Origin: DASTSN01 sp035549175
Lineage (GTDB): Bacteria; Bacteroidota; Bacteroidia; Chitinophagales; Chitinophagaceae
Assembly (NCBI GenBank): GCA_035549175.1
Contig: DASZRL010000038.1
Coordinates: 1-56,756 of the forward strand
DNA length: 56,756 nt
Direction: 5' to 3'
Below, one piece after another: positions 7,099 to 16,563 of the stretch. The stretch's first letter is position 1. Every line of letters starts with the position of its first letter. The position numbers and the translations under genes are program-made. The notes below the pieces were generated by a model. That model worked only from the letters and a program-made list of their open reading frames with translations. It made no database searches and was not told the origin of the DNA.

Positions 7099-9702
7099 TT
7101 ATTTGGAGGCCGGTTGCATGACCCGGCTGAGCGCACCGGGAAGTTGCAGCAGGTCAAAATCGTTTTCATAGACCAGGTATTTATTCACCCAGGAAGAGGC
7201 GTATTTTTCCTTGAACTCCCGCAAACCCTGGTAATGGCGAAAACGCCGGATCTTCTCGTACGCATATTTCACGACCCGTTCCGCGGTGCTGTCCGGCTGC
7301 TGGATGCCGGACATGGGTACCAGGCCCAGGTTGACATGGGCATACTGCTTCTCCCGCGCATACCGTATGAGTTCGATGATGAGGGCATCCATGCAACCGC
7401 CGGGCGCCTCGCCCGTGCGGCGGATCAGGTCATAGGTGCATTCCCCCGGAGCAAAATCTGGAATGATATTCAGGAAGGCCACCAGGTTATCCTGGGCATC
7501 CCGTATCCCGATGATGTCCTGTCCGCCCAGCGCATCCCGGTCAAAAACTCCCTGGGCAAAATTCATTTCCTTTTTGTCGAAGGCCCGGAGCCATTCCTCG
7601 GAAACAGCCTGCAGCTCATCCAGGAAAGCCGGCGGCTGGGGGGCCGCATACAGCCGGGTGGTATAGCCTTTCTTCTGGAGGCTGTTCAGGCCGTTGCGCA
7701 GGGACTTCTTATCCCTTCCTTCCAGGCTGAACCCGCCCACCTCCAGGATAGCCTCCTGGCCGATCAGCAACCGCCGCTTCTTCAGCGCCTCAAAATACGC
7801 CATGCTGGCCTCATCCACCCGGTAGAAGGCGGTTTTCAGACCCATTTTCTTGCAGTGGGCATCGAACTCTCTTAAAACCGCCACCTTGGCTTCCTCGGCA
7901 CAAACAGGCTCCTCCAGCACGATCGCGAATCCCCGGGCTATCCGGTAGGCCACGAATGCTTCATACTCATCCGAAAAAAACAATAATTTATCGGGGTTTG
8001 CCTTAAAATAATCTACCGGTGAACTGCCAAAACGCTCCAGGAGGTCCCTGGCCCGGTCGATGGCCTCTTCCGTCTCATCCCGCTTATGATGCGGGTTCAG
8101 GTACGGGCGGATCAGGGTGAACAGCAGAAAGGCCCATGCGGTTAGACCCAGCCCGTTCATCATCAGAATGAATTCCCTTCCAAACCGCGTGGCCGGATGT
8201 AGCTCGCTGTCCGAAATGAGAAAAAAACATTTGGCCGAATCGAGGATGGATTGCTTCCAGGTAAAATCCACACCAAAATCCTTTACATCCACGAAATAAA
8301 ATCCGATAAACCCGAATACCAGGACAAAGAAGAAGACCAGTCCCACGGTAATGAGACCGAGCTGCAAAGAGCGCGGATGCCCCTTGATCCGGTATTGACG
8401 CATGGTGACCAGGAGTACCAGGATGGTAAAGGCAGCCAGGATGGCCTCTTCGTAATCCAGCGCCTTGGTCAGGTGCCCGACCAGGGATACGGCCGCAAAA
8501 ACCAGGGCGATGCGCCAGGCATTGCGGAGCCCCCGGATCAGGAAAGCGGAGGTGACCATCAGGGTAAGCCCGATGAATAACACCAGGAGGTTGGAAGCAT
8601 GCACCTCGGAGGCCGGGACAAACTCCCGCAGGATGCGCAGGCGCATGGCGATCGGCGGGGTAACCACCGAAATGATATTCACGACGCCGAGGGAGAAGAC
8701 CAGCATGGCAGGAAACAGCCGGACAAAGAGCTCCTTGCCTTTCCAGGCATAGGACAATACGCCGGCAGCCAGGGGGATCCAGAACTCAAAAAGACGGTAC
8801 AGCAGGGTGATGGCAAACGCCTGGACCGGGGTATACCCGTACAGGCCGAGCACATAAACCATCGACAGTTCCACCGCCCCCAGCCCGCGCAGGAAGGGCG
8901 AAGCGATCATGAGCAGCACAGAAACCACGTACGCGATCGCGGAAACCAGGAAGGAGCCGGGCAGCCCCAGGGCCAGCATCGCAATATACACGTGCAGGAT
9001 ACCGGTTAATTCCACGCCCATCGAACAAGCCATCGCACCGGCCACCCGCGGCCCGGAAACCGATGCACTGAACAGTTCATCTATGGTGGGCAGCAGGGAG
9101 GGAAACCGCCGGGCCAGGAACCGGTACAGAATGCCATGCCCCTTCAGCGACCTGGACACCAGCAGCAGGATCCCTGCCAGCCCCGCGATCAGGAGCAGGC
9201 CCGTCCAGGCATGCCGGATGGCTTCCACATCTGTAAAGGCATAGATGACCAGGGGAATCCCGATTACAAAAATCGTAGCCATACCGGTCACCGCATAGAT
9301 GGCCGAAGCCTGGTGTACCTGCACCCTGGTAAGCGCGGATCGCCGGATCCGTGTGGGGGTATAGCCCAGGGAACTGACTCCACCTGCCGGCAGAAAGACA
9401 CTCAGCAGGTTGCGTTTCAGGAAAAGTTCTACCGCCAGGCTCCAGGTCAGCTGCCCTCCCACAGCCGAAAAGCTGCTGATATAAATGCCGGACTGCAGCA
9501 GGATATAAAGCACGGTAACTCCCAGTCCGATCAGGATCCAGGAGGTTTCCGCCGACTTCAGCTGTGGAATTATACGGGCCAGCTCAGCCCGTTCGGACCG
9601 GAAAAAGTAGATGGCAATCAGCAGCAGGAAGACGGCGAATATCTCCTTCCAGTAAATTCTCCGGATCACCTGGTTCAACCGCGATAAGGCTGTCTTCAGC
9701 AT
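7099..9702 (-). CDS. mprF: Lysylphosphatidylglycerol synthase/flippase, MprF family
   Basis: An 867-residue protein from the ATG at 9702. The N-terminal half carries many hydrophobic helices (flippase domain). The C-terminal domain of about 300 residues matches the aminoacyl-PG synthase fold, with KSLRNGLNSL, YDLIRR and NLGLVPMSG. It transfers an amino acid, usually Lys, from charged tRNA to phosphatidylglycerol and flips the lipid outward, which reduces membrane negative charge and protects against cationic peptides. A frame-compatible GTG at 9735 exists, but the promoter box TACTTTTG (9727-9720) overlaps it, so the ATG at 9702 is preferred. The downstream neighbour is a VirJ-type hydrolase. 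Which amino acid is transferred cannot be read from the sequence. Confidence 0.9.
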   Translation of the reverse strand: MLKTALSRLNQVIRRIYWKEIFAVFLLLIAIYFFRSERAELARIIPQLKSAETSWILIGLGVTVLYILLQSGIYISSFSAVGGQLTWSLAVELFLKRNLLSVFLPAGGVSSLGYTPTRIRRSALTRVQVHQASAIYAVTGMATIFVIGIPLVIYAFTDVEAIRHAWTGLLLIAGLAGILLLVSRSLKGHGILYRFLARRFPSLLPTIDELFSASVSGPRVAGAMACSMGVELTGILHVYIAMLALGLPGSFLVSAIAYVVSVLLMIASPFLRGLGAVELSMVYVLGLYGYTPVQAFAITLLYRLFEFWIPLAAGVLSYAWKGKELFVRLFPAMLVFSLGVVNIISVVTPPIAMRLRILREFVPASEVHASNLLVLFIGLTLMVTSAFLIRGLRNAWRIALVFAAVSLVGHLTKALDYEEAILAAFTILVLLVTMRQYRIKGHPRSLQLGLITVGLVFFFVLVFGFIGFYFVDVKDFGVDFTWKQSILDSAKCFFLISDSELHPATRFGREFILMMNGLGLTAWAFLLFTLIRPYLNPHHKRDETEEAIDRARDLLERFGSSPVDYFKANPDKLLFFSDEYEAFVAYRIARGFAIVLEEPVCAEEAKVAVLREFDAHCKKMGLKTAFYRVDEASMAYFEALKKRRLLIGQEAILEVGGFSLEGRDKKSLRNGLNSLQKKGYTTRLYAAPQPPAFLDELQAVSEEWLRAFDKKEMNFAQGVFDRDALGGQDIIGIRDAQDNLVAFLNIIPDFAPGECTYDLIRRTGEAPGGCMDALIIELIRYAREKQYAHVNLGLVPMSGIQQPDSTAERVVKYAYEKIRRFRHYQGLREFKEKYASSWVNKYLVYENDFDLLQLPGALSRVMQPASK

Positions 9703-9719
9703 AATGGTCAGTTTCACGA

Positions 9720-9727
9720 CAAAAGTA
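9720..9727 (-). promoter_or_regulatory. -7 promoter box of the mprF-virJ operon
   Basis: The minus strand reads TACTTTTG, a full TAnnTTTG match, 17 bases before the ATG at 9702. It rules out the upstream GTG at 9735 as the main start. Confidence 0.65.
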
Positions 9728-9782
9728 AATCGCACATTTCATTTGGTACAGTCCCTACGGCATCTTCCGTTAACTTAAAGTT

Positions 9783-9805
9783 AAAAAGCCCCGTAGAGAC
9801 GGGGC
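9783..9805 (-). terminator. Terminator of the metal efflux operon
   Basis: On the minus strand a perfect 7-bp stem GCCCCGT/ACGGGGC (9805-9799 with 9794-9788) and a 4-base loop are followed by five U (9787-9783). It lies 57 bases after the czcA-like stop codon. Confidence 0.85.
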
Positions 9806-9861
9806 CCGGACAGGACCTGAACCATTGACAGTTATAACCTAAGGTCCTGCAAACAGGTATC

Positions 9862-12800
9862 CTAACTCACCAGGCCGGTTTTTTTCAGCAGTCTGCGATT
9901 TTCCCGGCGATGCATGAATTTATAGACCAACGCATAAATCGAGGGAAGAATGAGCAGGGTCAGGATGGTGGCAGTTACCAGCCCCCCGATCACCACGACG
10001 GCCAGGGGTTTCTGCGTCTCGCTTCCGATACCATGGCTGACGGCGGCGGGTAACAGGCCGATCATGGCCATCAGGGCCGTCATGACCACGGGTCGTACCC
10101 GGGACCGCACCCCTTCCCGGATGGCCGTATCCAGGCTCATCCCTTCCTCCATATGTTTTCGGAAAACCGAAATAATGATAACCCCGTTCTGAATACACAC
10201 CCCGAATAGGGCAATGAACCCTATCCCGGCTGAAATGCTGAAATTGATTCCCGTGATATGCAAAGCCAGGATACCCCCGATCAGGGCAAAGGGAACGTTC
10301 ATAATCGTCAGGAAGGAATCCTTGACATTCCCGTAGGTAATAAACAGGATCAGGAAAATCATCAGCAGGCAGATGGGGACTACCCGTTCCAGGGTCTTGG
10401 TGGCGCGCTGCTGGTTTTCAAATTCGCCGTTCCAGGTCAGGGAATAGCCCTTCCCGAGGCTGATGGCATCACCCACCTTCTGCTGGGCTTCCTGGATCGT
10501 GCTCCCCAGGTCCCGGTCCCGTACCGAAAATTTAACCGTGATGTAGCGCTGGTTGTTCTCCCGGTAGATAAAAGCGGGGCCCGTGAGGAATCCGAAATCG
10601 GCAATCTCCTTGAGCGGCACCTTGGATCCGTCGTTGGTTGGCACCATCAGCTGTTCGATTTCCTCCTGGGTTTCCCGGTACTCGGGGGCATAGCGGACCC
10701 GTATATCGAAGCGGCGCTCTCCCTGGTACAACTGCGTGGCCGCCTTACCTCCTATGGCCATTTCGATCACCGCATTGGCATCCGCCGTATTAACCCCGTA
10801 ATAAGCCATCTTCTGAGGATCCAACAGGATGCGGAATTCAGGCTGGCCCAGGTTGCGGATAATGCCCAGGTCCTCTACGCCCCGTACCGTTTTGAGTACG
10901 TCGTAGATCCGGTTGGCCGTGGAATCCAGTATCTTGAAGTCCGTGCCGAACACCTTGACGGCAATCGCGGCCGGTACCCCGGCAACCGCCTCCGCCACAT
11001 TATCCCGGATTGGCTGGGAATAGTTATAGGTGATGCCGGGAAACACCCGCAGCTGCTGATCCATGTCCCCGATCAGTTCATCCATGGAGATATTGCGTTT
11101 CCATTCCTCCTTGGGATACAGGTCCACGGCGATCTGCACGTTAAAAAACCCCTTGGGATCGGTTCCGTCATTGGTCCGGCCTACCTGGACCAGCGTATGG
11201 CGCACTTCCGGAAATTTCTGAATGACGCTTTCCAGCTTCGAAGAGATACTGTCGGACTCATCCAGGGACACACTGCGCGGCAGTTCTGCGGTCACCCAGA
11301 GGGCTCCTTCATTCAGCTGGGGCAGGAATTCCGAACCCAGAAACTTGAAGGAGACGAACGTAGCGATCATGAAAGCAAAGGCAATGAGCACGCTCTTTTT
11401 CTGGTTTCGGTAAACCATGTCGAACAGGAAAATAGTGCCGTTTTCAATCGCATGGACGAATGGATTATGCTTTTCGCGAACATTTCGTTTGAGCAGGATG
11501 CTGGAAAGTGCCGGCACCAGGGTCAGTGTGAAAAGCAGCGCCCCCAGCAGGGCGAAGCCCAGCGTATAGGCCAGCGGGGAGAACATTTTGCCCTCCACCT
11601 TGGTAAACGAGAAAATCGGAATGAGGCAGGTTATAATGATCAGCTTGCTGAAAAATATGGCCTTGCCCATTTCCGTACCCTTCAACTTGAATAGCCCCAG
11701 TTTGGCGAGCCGGTTGAACTTTTCCATGCCCACCTCCCTGGCCTTGGCATCCAGGGCCACAAAAAGACCTTCCACCATAACGACCGCCCCGTCAATGATT
11801 ATCCCGAAATCCACAGCTCCCATGGACAGCAGGTTGGCATTCATTCCCTTGATTCGCATGCAGATGAAGGCAAAGAGCAGGGACAGGGGAATGATCAGGC
11901 TGACGGTTATGGTCGTCCTCCAGTCGGCCATAAATATCAGGACGATGGCCGTGACCAGCACAATCCCTTCAATCAGGTTATGTATTACCGTGTGCTGGGC
12001 ATAGTTCATCAGGATCGTCCGGTCATAGAACGGAACAATCTTCACACCTTCCGGCAGCACGGTACTGTTCAGCAGGGCAATTTTGTCATGCAGCCGCTTG
12101 AGGACCTCGCTGGGGTTTTCTCCCTTGCGCATGACCACGATCCCCTCGATCTGATTCTGCATGCCATCCTTGGAAACGGAGCCCAGCTTGGGTTTGCTGC
12201 CTTCCTTAACGCTGGCCACATTCTTCACCAGCAGTGGCACCCCGTTAATCTTGGTAATAATGATATTTTCAATATCCGTGGGGTCGTCGATAATCCCGAT
12301 GCCGCGAACCACGTAGGCCTGGCCGTTTCGCTTGATCACGTCCCCGCCCACATTGACATTGCTTTTGCTGATCGCGTTAAAAACATCCAGCGAGGAAAGA
12401 TTGTACTTGACCAGCAGCTGGGGGTTGACACTGACCTCAAAAATGCGTTCATCCCCGCCGAAGGTGTTTACATCAGCCACCCCGGGTACCTGTTTGAACT
12501 GTTTGTCCAGCACCCAGTCCTGGATGGCCGTCAGTTCCCGCAGGTCCACGGTTTTACTCTCCAGGGTATAGCGGTAAATCTCACCGGTAGGCCCGTACGG
12601 AGGTTCGATTTCAGGCTTGATCCCTTCCGGGAGGTCCACATTCATCAGCCGGCTCATTACCTGCTGGCGCGCAAAGGCATCGTCCACCCCGTCATCAAAA
12701 ATCAGGGTAATGAAACTCAACCCGAAGGAGGAATTCGTCCTGAGGTTGATCTTACTCTGTACGCTATTAAGCTCCGTTTCCAGCGGAATCGTAATGAACT

Positions 12801-12996
12801 TCTCCACCTCCTCGGCACTTCTGCCCGGCCACTGGGTGATGATAATGATCTGCGTGTTGGTGACATCCGGGAACGTTTCGATGGGAGTCTCCTTGTAACT
12901 CCAGACACCGATTGCCACGAGCACGGCGGTCATGAAGAAAACGAAATACCGGTGCCGGAGTGAAAAATGAATGACGCGTTTTATGAATTTATTCAT
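9862..12996 (-). CDS. czcA: CzcA-family heavy-metal RND efflux pump
   Basis: A 1044-residue inner-membrane RND transporter, the usual length for the heavy-metal group. It has an N-terminal transmembrane helix (about 15-32), two large periplasmic loops and clusters of helices at about 335-530 and 870-1030. The TM4 segment near residues 390-405 reads GAVDFGIIIDGAVVMVEG, whose DFG...DGA...E pattern is typical of CzcA-type (Zn/Co/Cd) pumps, unlike CusA-type Cu/Ag pumps. It is the third gene of the operon, 18 bases after the adaptor gene, with a strong terminator downstream. The ion is inferred from the family motif only. Confidence 0.92.
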   Translation of the reverse strand: MNKFIKRVIHFSLRHRYFVFFMTAVLVAIGVWSYKETPIETFPDVTNTQIIIITQWPGRSAEEVEKFITIPLETELNSVQSKINLRTNSSFGLSFITLIFDDGVDDAFARQQVMSRLMNVDLPEGIKPEIEPPYGPTGEIYRYTLESKTVDLRELTAIQDWVLDKQFKQVPGVADVNTFGGDERIFEVSVNPQLLVKYNLSSLDVFNAISKSNVNVGGDVIKRNGQAYVVRGIGIIDDPTDIENIIITKINGVPLLVKNVASVKEGSKPKLGSVSKDGMQNQIEGIVVMRKGENPSEVLKRLHDKIALLNSTVLPEGVKIVPFYDRTILMNYAQHTVIHNLIEGIVLVTAIVLIFMADWRTTITVSLIIPLSLLFAFICMRIKGMNANLLSMGAVDFGIIIDGAVVMVEGLFVALDAKAREVGMEKFNRLAKLGLFKLKGTEMGKAIFFSKLIIITCLIPIFSFTKVEGKMFSPLAYTLGFALLGALLFTLTLVPALSSILLKRNVREKHNPFVHAIENGTIFLFDMVYRNQKKSVLIAFAFMIATFVSFKFLGSEFLPQLNEGALWVTAELPRSVSLDESDSISSKLESVIQKFPEVRHTLVQVGRTNDGTDPKGFFNVQIAVDLYPKEEWKRNISMDELIGDMDQQLRVFPGITYNYSQPIRDNVAEAVAGVPAAIAVKVFGTDFKILDSTANRIYDVLKTVRGVEDLGIIRNLGQPEFRILLDPQKMAYYGVNTADANAVIEMAIGGKAATQLYQGERRFDIRVRYAPEYRETQEEIEQLMVPTNDGSKVPLKEIADFGFLTGPAFIYRENNQRYITVKFSVRDRDLGSTIQEAQQKVGDAISLGKGYSLTWNGEFENQQRATKTLERVVPICLLMIFLILFITYGNVKDSFLTIMNVPFALIGGILALHITGINFSISAGIGFIALFGVCIQNGVIIISVFRKHMEEGMSLDTAIREGVRSRVRPVVMTALMAMIGLLPAAVSHGIGSETQKPLAVVVIGGLVTATILTLLILPSIYALVYKFMHRRENRRLLKKTGLVS

Positions 12997-13014
12997 GACT
13001 GCTTGGCTTGATCA

Positions 13015-14133
13015 TTAGGATTTCAGGGCATTGAAAAGCAGGATCTGGTTCTCGGAAACCACGGCCTCCCCCTGCTGAAGACCCGAAATGATAAACGATT
13101 TTCCGTCCACGTTTTTCAGCACCTGGACAGGGCGAAGCTCCAGGTTGCACCGGTCATGGTACACCACCACGAAGGTTTTTCCGTAATCAGTTATGATCGA
13201 GGAAGAGGCCACGGCAACCATTTTCTTGCCTTCCTGATTCCTGACGGTGATCTTGGCAAACATTTCGGGCTTCAACAGCAGCCTGGCATTGGGAATGCGG
13301 ATCCTTACCTTCATTACCTTGGTTTCGGGATCGAGGATCTGGTTTACCTTATCCACCACCCCTTCGAAACTGGTGTCCGGATAGGAAAGCGTTGTCACCA
13401 GCGCCTTGTACCCTTCACGGACACGGGATATATCCGTCTCATACACATTGGCCCATACCCATACCTCGCTGATGTCGCCGATCGTAAAAAGATTATCGCC
13501 GTTGTCGCTGCGGATGAACGCCCCCTGGGTAATCTTCTTTTCCACCACGTAACCGCTGATGGGCGCCGTAACGATATACGTCCCGGTCGCGGAGGTATGG
13601 CCTCCCCCGTTGATGGCAATCTGCTGTTTCACCTTGTCGGCCGCAGCCAGTGCCTTCTGATAGTTTTCCTTCGCCTCCGTATATTCCCGTTCGCTGGCCA
13701 GGCCGCTCTTATACAGGGATTCCGCATTTTCCATCTGGCGCTTGGCGATGGCCACATCATTATTGGCACTGGACAAATCCGAATAATTCCCCGCCACGTC
13801 GGCACTCTGGATGACCGCCAGCACCTGCCCCCGGGTTACCTTGTCTCCGAGGGATACGTTGACCTGAATCACTTTGCCGCTGCTGAAAGGAAAAATCTTC
13901 ACTACCTTATTGTCATTGAAGCTGATCTCCCCGGAAAGCTTGACCTCATCGCTGATATTAGCCTGAAAGGCCGTATCGATCCGTATGATACGGGCCAGCG
14001 AGTCGGTCACGCATACCTTGGTGGGGGTCACTTTTTTTTCGGTCGGGTTTTCCGTGCAGGATGTTACAAGAAATACAGAACCCACAACCAGCAGTAGCTG
14101 GCCGGGTTTCAACAATGCAGACAATCCGGTCAT
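13015..14133 (-). CDS. czcB: RND efflux periplasmic adaptor (membrane-fusion lipoprotein)
   Basis: A 372-residue HlyD/CzcB-type adaptor that links the pump to the outer-membrane channel. The N-terminus ends in a lipobox VTSC with C26, so it is probably lipid-anchored. The barrel/lipoyl halves are visible as GKVIQVNVSLGDKVTRGQVL (near 89-108) and GYVVEKKITQGAFIRS, with a helical hairpin between them. No His-rich metal-binding extension is seen. The gene lies 7 bases after the TolC-like gene and 18 bases before czcA, so translation is probably coupled. Confidence 0.88.
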   Translation of the reverse strand: MTGLSALLKPGQLLLVVGSVFLVTSCTENPTEKKVTPTKVCVTDSLARIIRIDTAFQANISDEVKLSGEISFNDNKVVKIFPFSSGKVIQVNVSLGDKVTRGQVLAVIQSADVAGNYSDLSSANNDVAIAKRQMENAESLYKSGLASEREYTEAKENYQKALAAADKVKQQIAINGGGHTSATGTYIVTAPISGYVVEKKITQGAFIRSDNGDNLFTIGDISEVWVWANVYETDISRVREGYKALVTTLSYPDTSFEGVVDKVNQILDPETKVMKVRIRIPNARLLLKPEMFAKITVRNQEGKKMVAVASSSIITDYGKTFVVVYHDRCNLELRPVQVLKNVDGKSFIISGLQQGEAVVSENQILLFNALKS

Positions 14134-14140
14134 ATTACGC

Positions 14141-15415
14141 TTATTGAAGTTTTATTATAGTTGTTCCGGCCGTATAATTCAATTCCGCGGAAGCATTCCA
14201 GAAGTTGGCCTGCTGAGCCAGCTGGCGTCCCCGGGAATCCTTGTAGGAATCGAAAAAATCAATGAACTCGATCAGGCTTACCTGGCGCTGCCGGTAGCTT
14301 TCCACCATATTATTAAGTAAGGTGTCATACTGGTCCCCCAGCTCACGAACCTGGTTCTTGTTGATCCGGGCGGCAACAAGCCATTTGGTGTAGGCCGCCA
14401 CGATATCCTGCTGGATAGCCGTTTGGGCCTGGTCCACCCCGACCTGGGCCTGTTTGACCCCAAACTGAGCCGCCGCGATATTGCCTTTGTTCCGGTTCAG
14501 GATGGGAATGGGCAGCCCTACGGTCAAACCAAAATAATTAGGTACATAATTGCTCAGGTGATCATACTCCAGCCCCACGGTAAGGTCCGGGGAAACCAGT
14601 GCTTTCTGGTAGGAAAGATTATGCTGCTGGGAAAGCAGGTTGATCTGGGCCAGCTGCAGATCCGGCCGGTTGGCCCGCGCGGAATCCAGCACCTGCTGGA
14701 GCAGGGGCGGCTCCGGGAAGACCACCGGCAGGGACCGGGGCATCAGAAAGGTGCTGTCGTTCTTCTGCAATAATACATGCAGCTCCTTCTGCACATCGGC
14801 AATCTGGCGCAACAGGTCTGCCTGGTCACTCTGCAGGGAATAAAGCAGGGATTTGATGCGGACATTATCCTTGGCGGAGATATTGCCGGCCTGAAACTGG
14901 GCCTCCATGCCCTCCACCATATGGGCTACCGCGGTTATTTCCCGCGTGTAGAGCAGGTTGGTCTGCCAGAGTTGGCTCATGGTGCTGAAATCCGTCGCCA
15001 GGACAAACCGCAGGTTGCGAAGCAGGTCGTACAACTGCTGTTCCGAGGTCATCCGGTTGTCGTCCGCGAGCCGGATGAGCTTGTTTCGCTTCCCGGCGGT
15101 CAGTATGACCTGCTGCAGCTGCAGGTAGATCTGGCCATATTGCTGGCCGTTCACGGTCTTATGCCGAAAAAACCGGCCGTCATAGATATTTTGGTCCGTG
15201 CTGAGGTAGGGATTATCCCAGTAACGCGCCTGCCGGACCAGGGCTTTGCTGATGTCCACATTATACTGCTGGGCCAGCAAGGCCAGGTTTTGTTGAAGGA
15301 ACAGCCGTTCCGCTTCCGGGTAATCGAGCACCAGGGTATCTGGCGCACTCTGGGCAGAGGATCTGCCCGCTAATAGGCATAGCAGCAGTACGGATAGGTG
15401 TATCGCTCTATACAT
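14141..15415 (-). CDS. czcC: TolC-family outer-membrane efflux protein
   Basis: A 424-residue outer-membrane channel subunit. Residues 1-21 form a signal peptide ending in SSAQ. The rest shows the duplicated long helical repeats of the TolC fold, for example ANRPDLQLAQINLLSQQHNLS and VGVDQAQTAIQQDIVAAY, each followed by strand-forming segments. It is the first gene of the TolC/adaptor/pump operon, starting 21 bases after a TAnnTTTG box. The outer-membrane component would complete a three-part exporter across both membranes. Confidence 0.88.
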   Translation of the reverse strand: MYRAIHLSVLLLCLLAGRSSAQSAPDTLVLDYPEAERLFLQQNLALLAQQYNVDISKALVRQARYWDNPYLSTDQNIYDGRFFRHKTVNGQQYGQIYLQLQQVILTAGKRNKLIRLADDNRMTSEQQLYDLLRNLRFVLATDFSTMSQLWQTNLLYTREITAVAHMVEGMEAQFQAGNISAKDNVRIKSLLYSLQSDQADLLRQIADVQKELHVLLQKNDSTFLMPRSLPVVFPEPPLLQQVLDSARANRPDLQLAQINLLSQQHNLSYQKALVSPDLTVGLEYDHLSNYVPNYFGLTVGLPIPILNRNKGNIAAAQFGVKQAQVGVDQAQTAIQQDIVAAYTKWLVAARINKNQVRELGDQYDTLLNNMVESYRQRQVSLIEFIDFFDSYKDSRGRQLAQQANFWNASAELNYTAGTTIIKLQ

Positions 15416-15435
15416 CTGTCAATGGTTTTGCGACG

Positions 15436-15443
15436 CAAAATTA
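15436..15443 (-). promoter_or_regulatory. -7 box of the metal efflux operon
   Basis: The minus strand reads TAATTTTG, matching TAnnTTTG, 20 bases before the TolC-type gene start. No clear -33 element and no obvious operator repeat were seen. Confidence 0.5.
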
Positions 15444-15536
15444 TAAACTACCTTCAGAAGGCATTGTTAATTCGGCAAATCAGGGTAATTACCCGGTAAA
15501 GCATGACCCCGTCAGGATGGGTCTGTTACGCGCCCC

Positions 15537-16511
15537 CTACAAGGCCATGAGGCTGCAGCCCCGCAGGTCACTGTTATCGATACGCCCAAGTACTTCGAAA
15601 TGACCACCCGGATGCACGGTTCCGGCATCGTCGGTCGCCAGGAAGCTGCAGGAATACACATTGGCGAGGTCTATAACGTTGATTCCCCCCGTCCCTATTG
15701 CGTGCACGGTCAAAGGATCTTCATCATCCCTGATCCGTATCTGCATCCACGGGGGACAGCGGAATAAGCCCTTTTCCCCGGCATAGGCCTGGGACAACAG
15801 TTCTGTCATGCCGTATTCGGAATGGATGGCCGAAAGTCCAAAAGCCTGCCGGAGCAAGGCATGCACCTGCTGGCGTACCAGTTCCTTTTTCCGTCCTTTC
15901 ATTCCCCCGGTCTCCATGACCACCACGTTGTGCAGCGGTTGCGGAAACTGGGCGGCAAAATCCAGCAGGGCAAACGTGACGCCGATCAGCATAACCTTTT
16001 GACCATCAAGGCGTAAAAGGGTATCATGGAGACGCGAAAAATCATAGAGATAAAAGCCGCTGTCCGGGTGGCGGCTGTCTTCCACCAGCCGGTTGACCAT
16101 ATAGACCAGGGAGGAATGCCCCCGCTCCAGGTAACTGGGCAGCAAACCCAGGATACACCAGTCGGTCACCGGGCCGTAAAACGAAGTAAAGCACGTCAGA
16201 AAACTCTCTTCGTAGAGTGAGGCGTCCCGCACCAGGTGCCGGCTGTTTACCGTTTGGGTAGTGCCGCTGCTTTCAAATACCAGTTCGGGCCGGAAACTTC
16301 CTGTGGTAACCTCCCGGGTCTTAAACAACCCGATGGGCAGGTAAGGAACCTGGTCCAGGTCGTTCACCCGGTCCGGATCCTTGCCCAGCAGGTTGCAAAA
16401 GTCCCGGTACACCGGATTATTCCGGAACTGGAAGCGGAAAACCTCCAGGGCGAGACCGGAAAATCCGGCCGCATCCACCGAAAAAATTTTATGACTCCAT
16501 TCACAGGACAT
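15537..16511 (-). CDS. LuxE-like acyl-protein synthetase/adenylating enzyme
   Basis: A 324-residue cytoplasmic protein of the LuxE/acyl-protein synthetase family, related to AMP-forming ligases. The Ser/Thr/Gly-rich phosphate loop is SSGTTQ at 81-86, preceded by LPIGLFKT. TGGMKGR (201-207) and SEYGMTE (231-237) match the adenylate-binding motifs. In luminous bacteria LuxE activates fatty acids, but similar proteins in Bacteroidota lack lux partners and their substrate is unknown. None of the neighbours is a lux gene. It is divergent from a lipoprotein gene, 52 bases away, and converges on nothing downstream: the efflux operon runs in the same direction, 121 bases later. Confidence 0.8.
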   Translation of the reverse strand: MSCEWSHKIFSVDAAGFSGLALEVFRFQFRNNPVYRDFCNLLGKDPDRVNDLDQVPYLPIGLFKTREVTTGSFRPELVFESSGTTQTVNSRHLVRDASLYEESFLTCFTSFYGPVTDWCILGLLPSYLERGHSSLVYMVNRLVEDSRHPDSGFYLYDFSRLHDTLLRLDGQKVMLIGVTFALLDFAAQFPQPLHNVVVMETGGMKGRKKELVRQQVHALLRQAFGLSAIHSEYGMTELLSQAYAGEKGLFRCPPWMQIRIRDDEDPLTVHAIGTGGINVIDLANVYSCSFLATDDAGTVHPGGHFEVLGRIDNSDLRGCSLMAL

Positions 16512-16538
16512 AGAAAAGACAGAATCCGGGCAATATCT

Positions 16539-16546
16539 TACATTTG
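16539..16546 (+). promoter_or_regulatory. -7 box of the lipoprotein/UbiA operon
   Basis: TACATTTG matches TAnnTTTG, 17 bases before the ATG at 16564. Confidence 0.55.
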
Positions 16547-16563
16547 AGTGTCAAAAAGGCGGA

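Noticed and set aside
9703..9735. Longer mprF start at GTG 9735
   Set aside because: The promoter box lies across this region, so the GTG would lie upstream of transcription.
10258..11694. Open frame of 478 codons antisense to the czcA-like gene
   Set aside because: It is the mirror of a strongly conserved pump gene in GC-rich DNA, and its translation has no recognisable domain.
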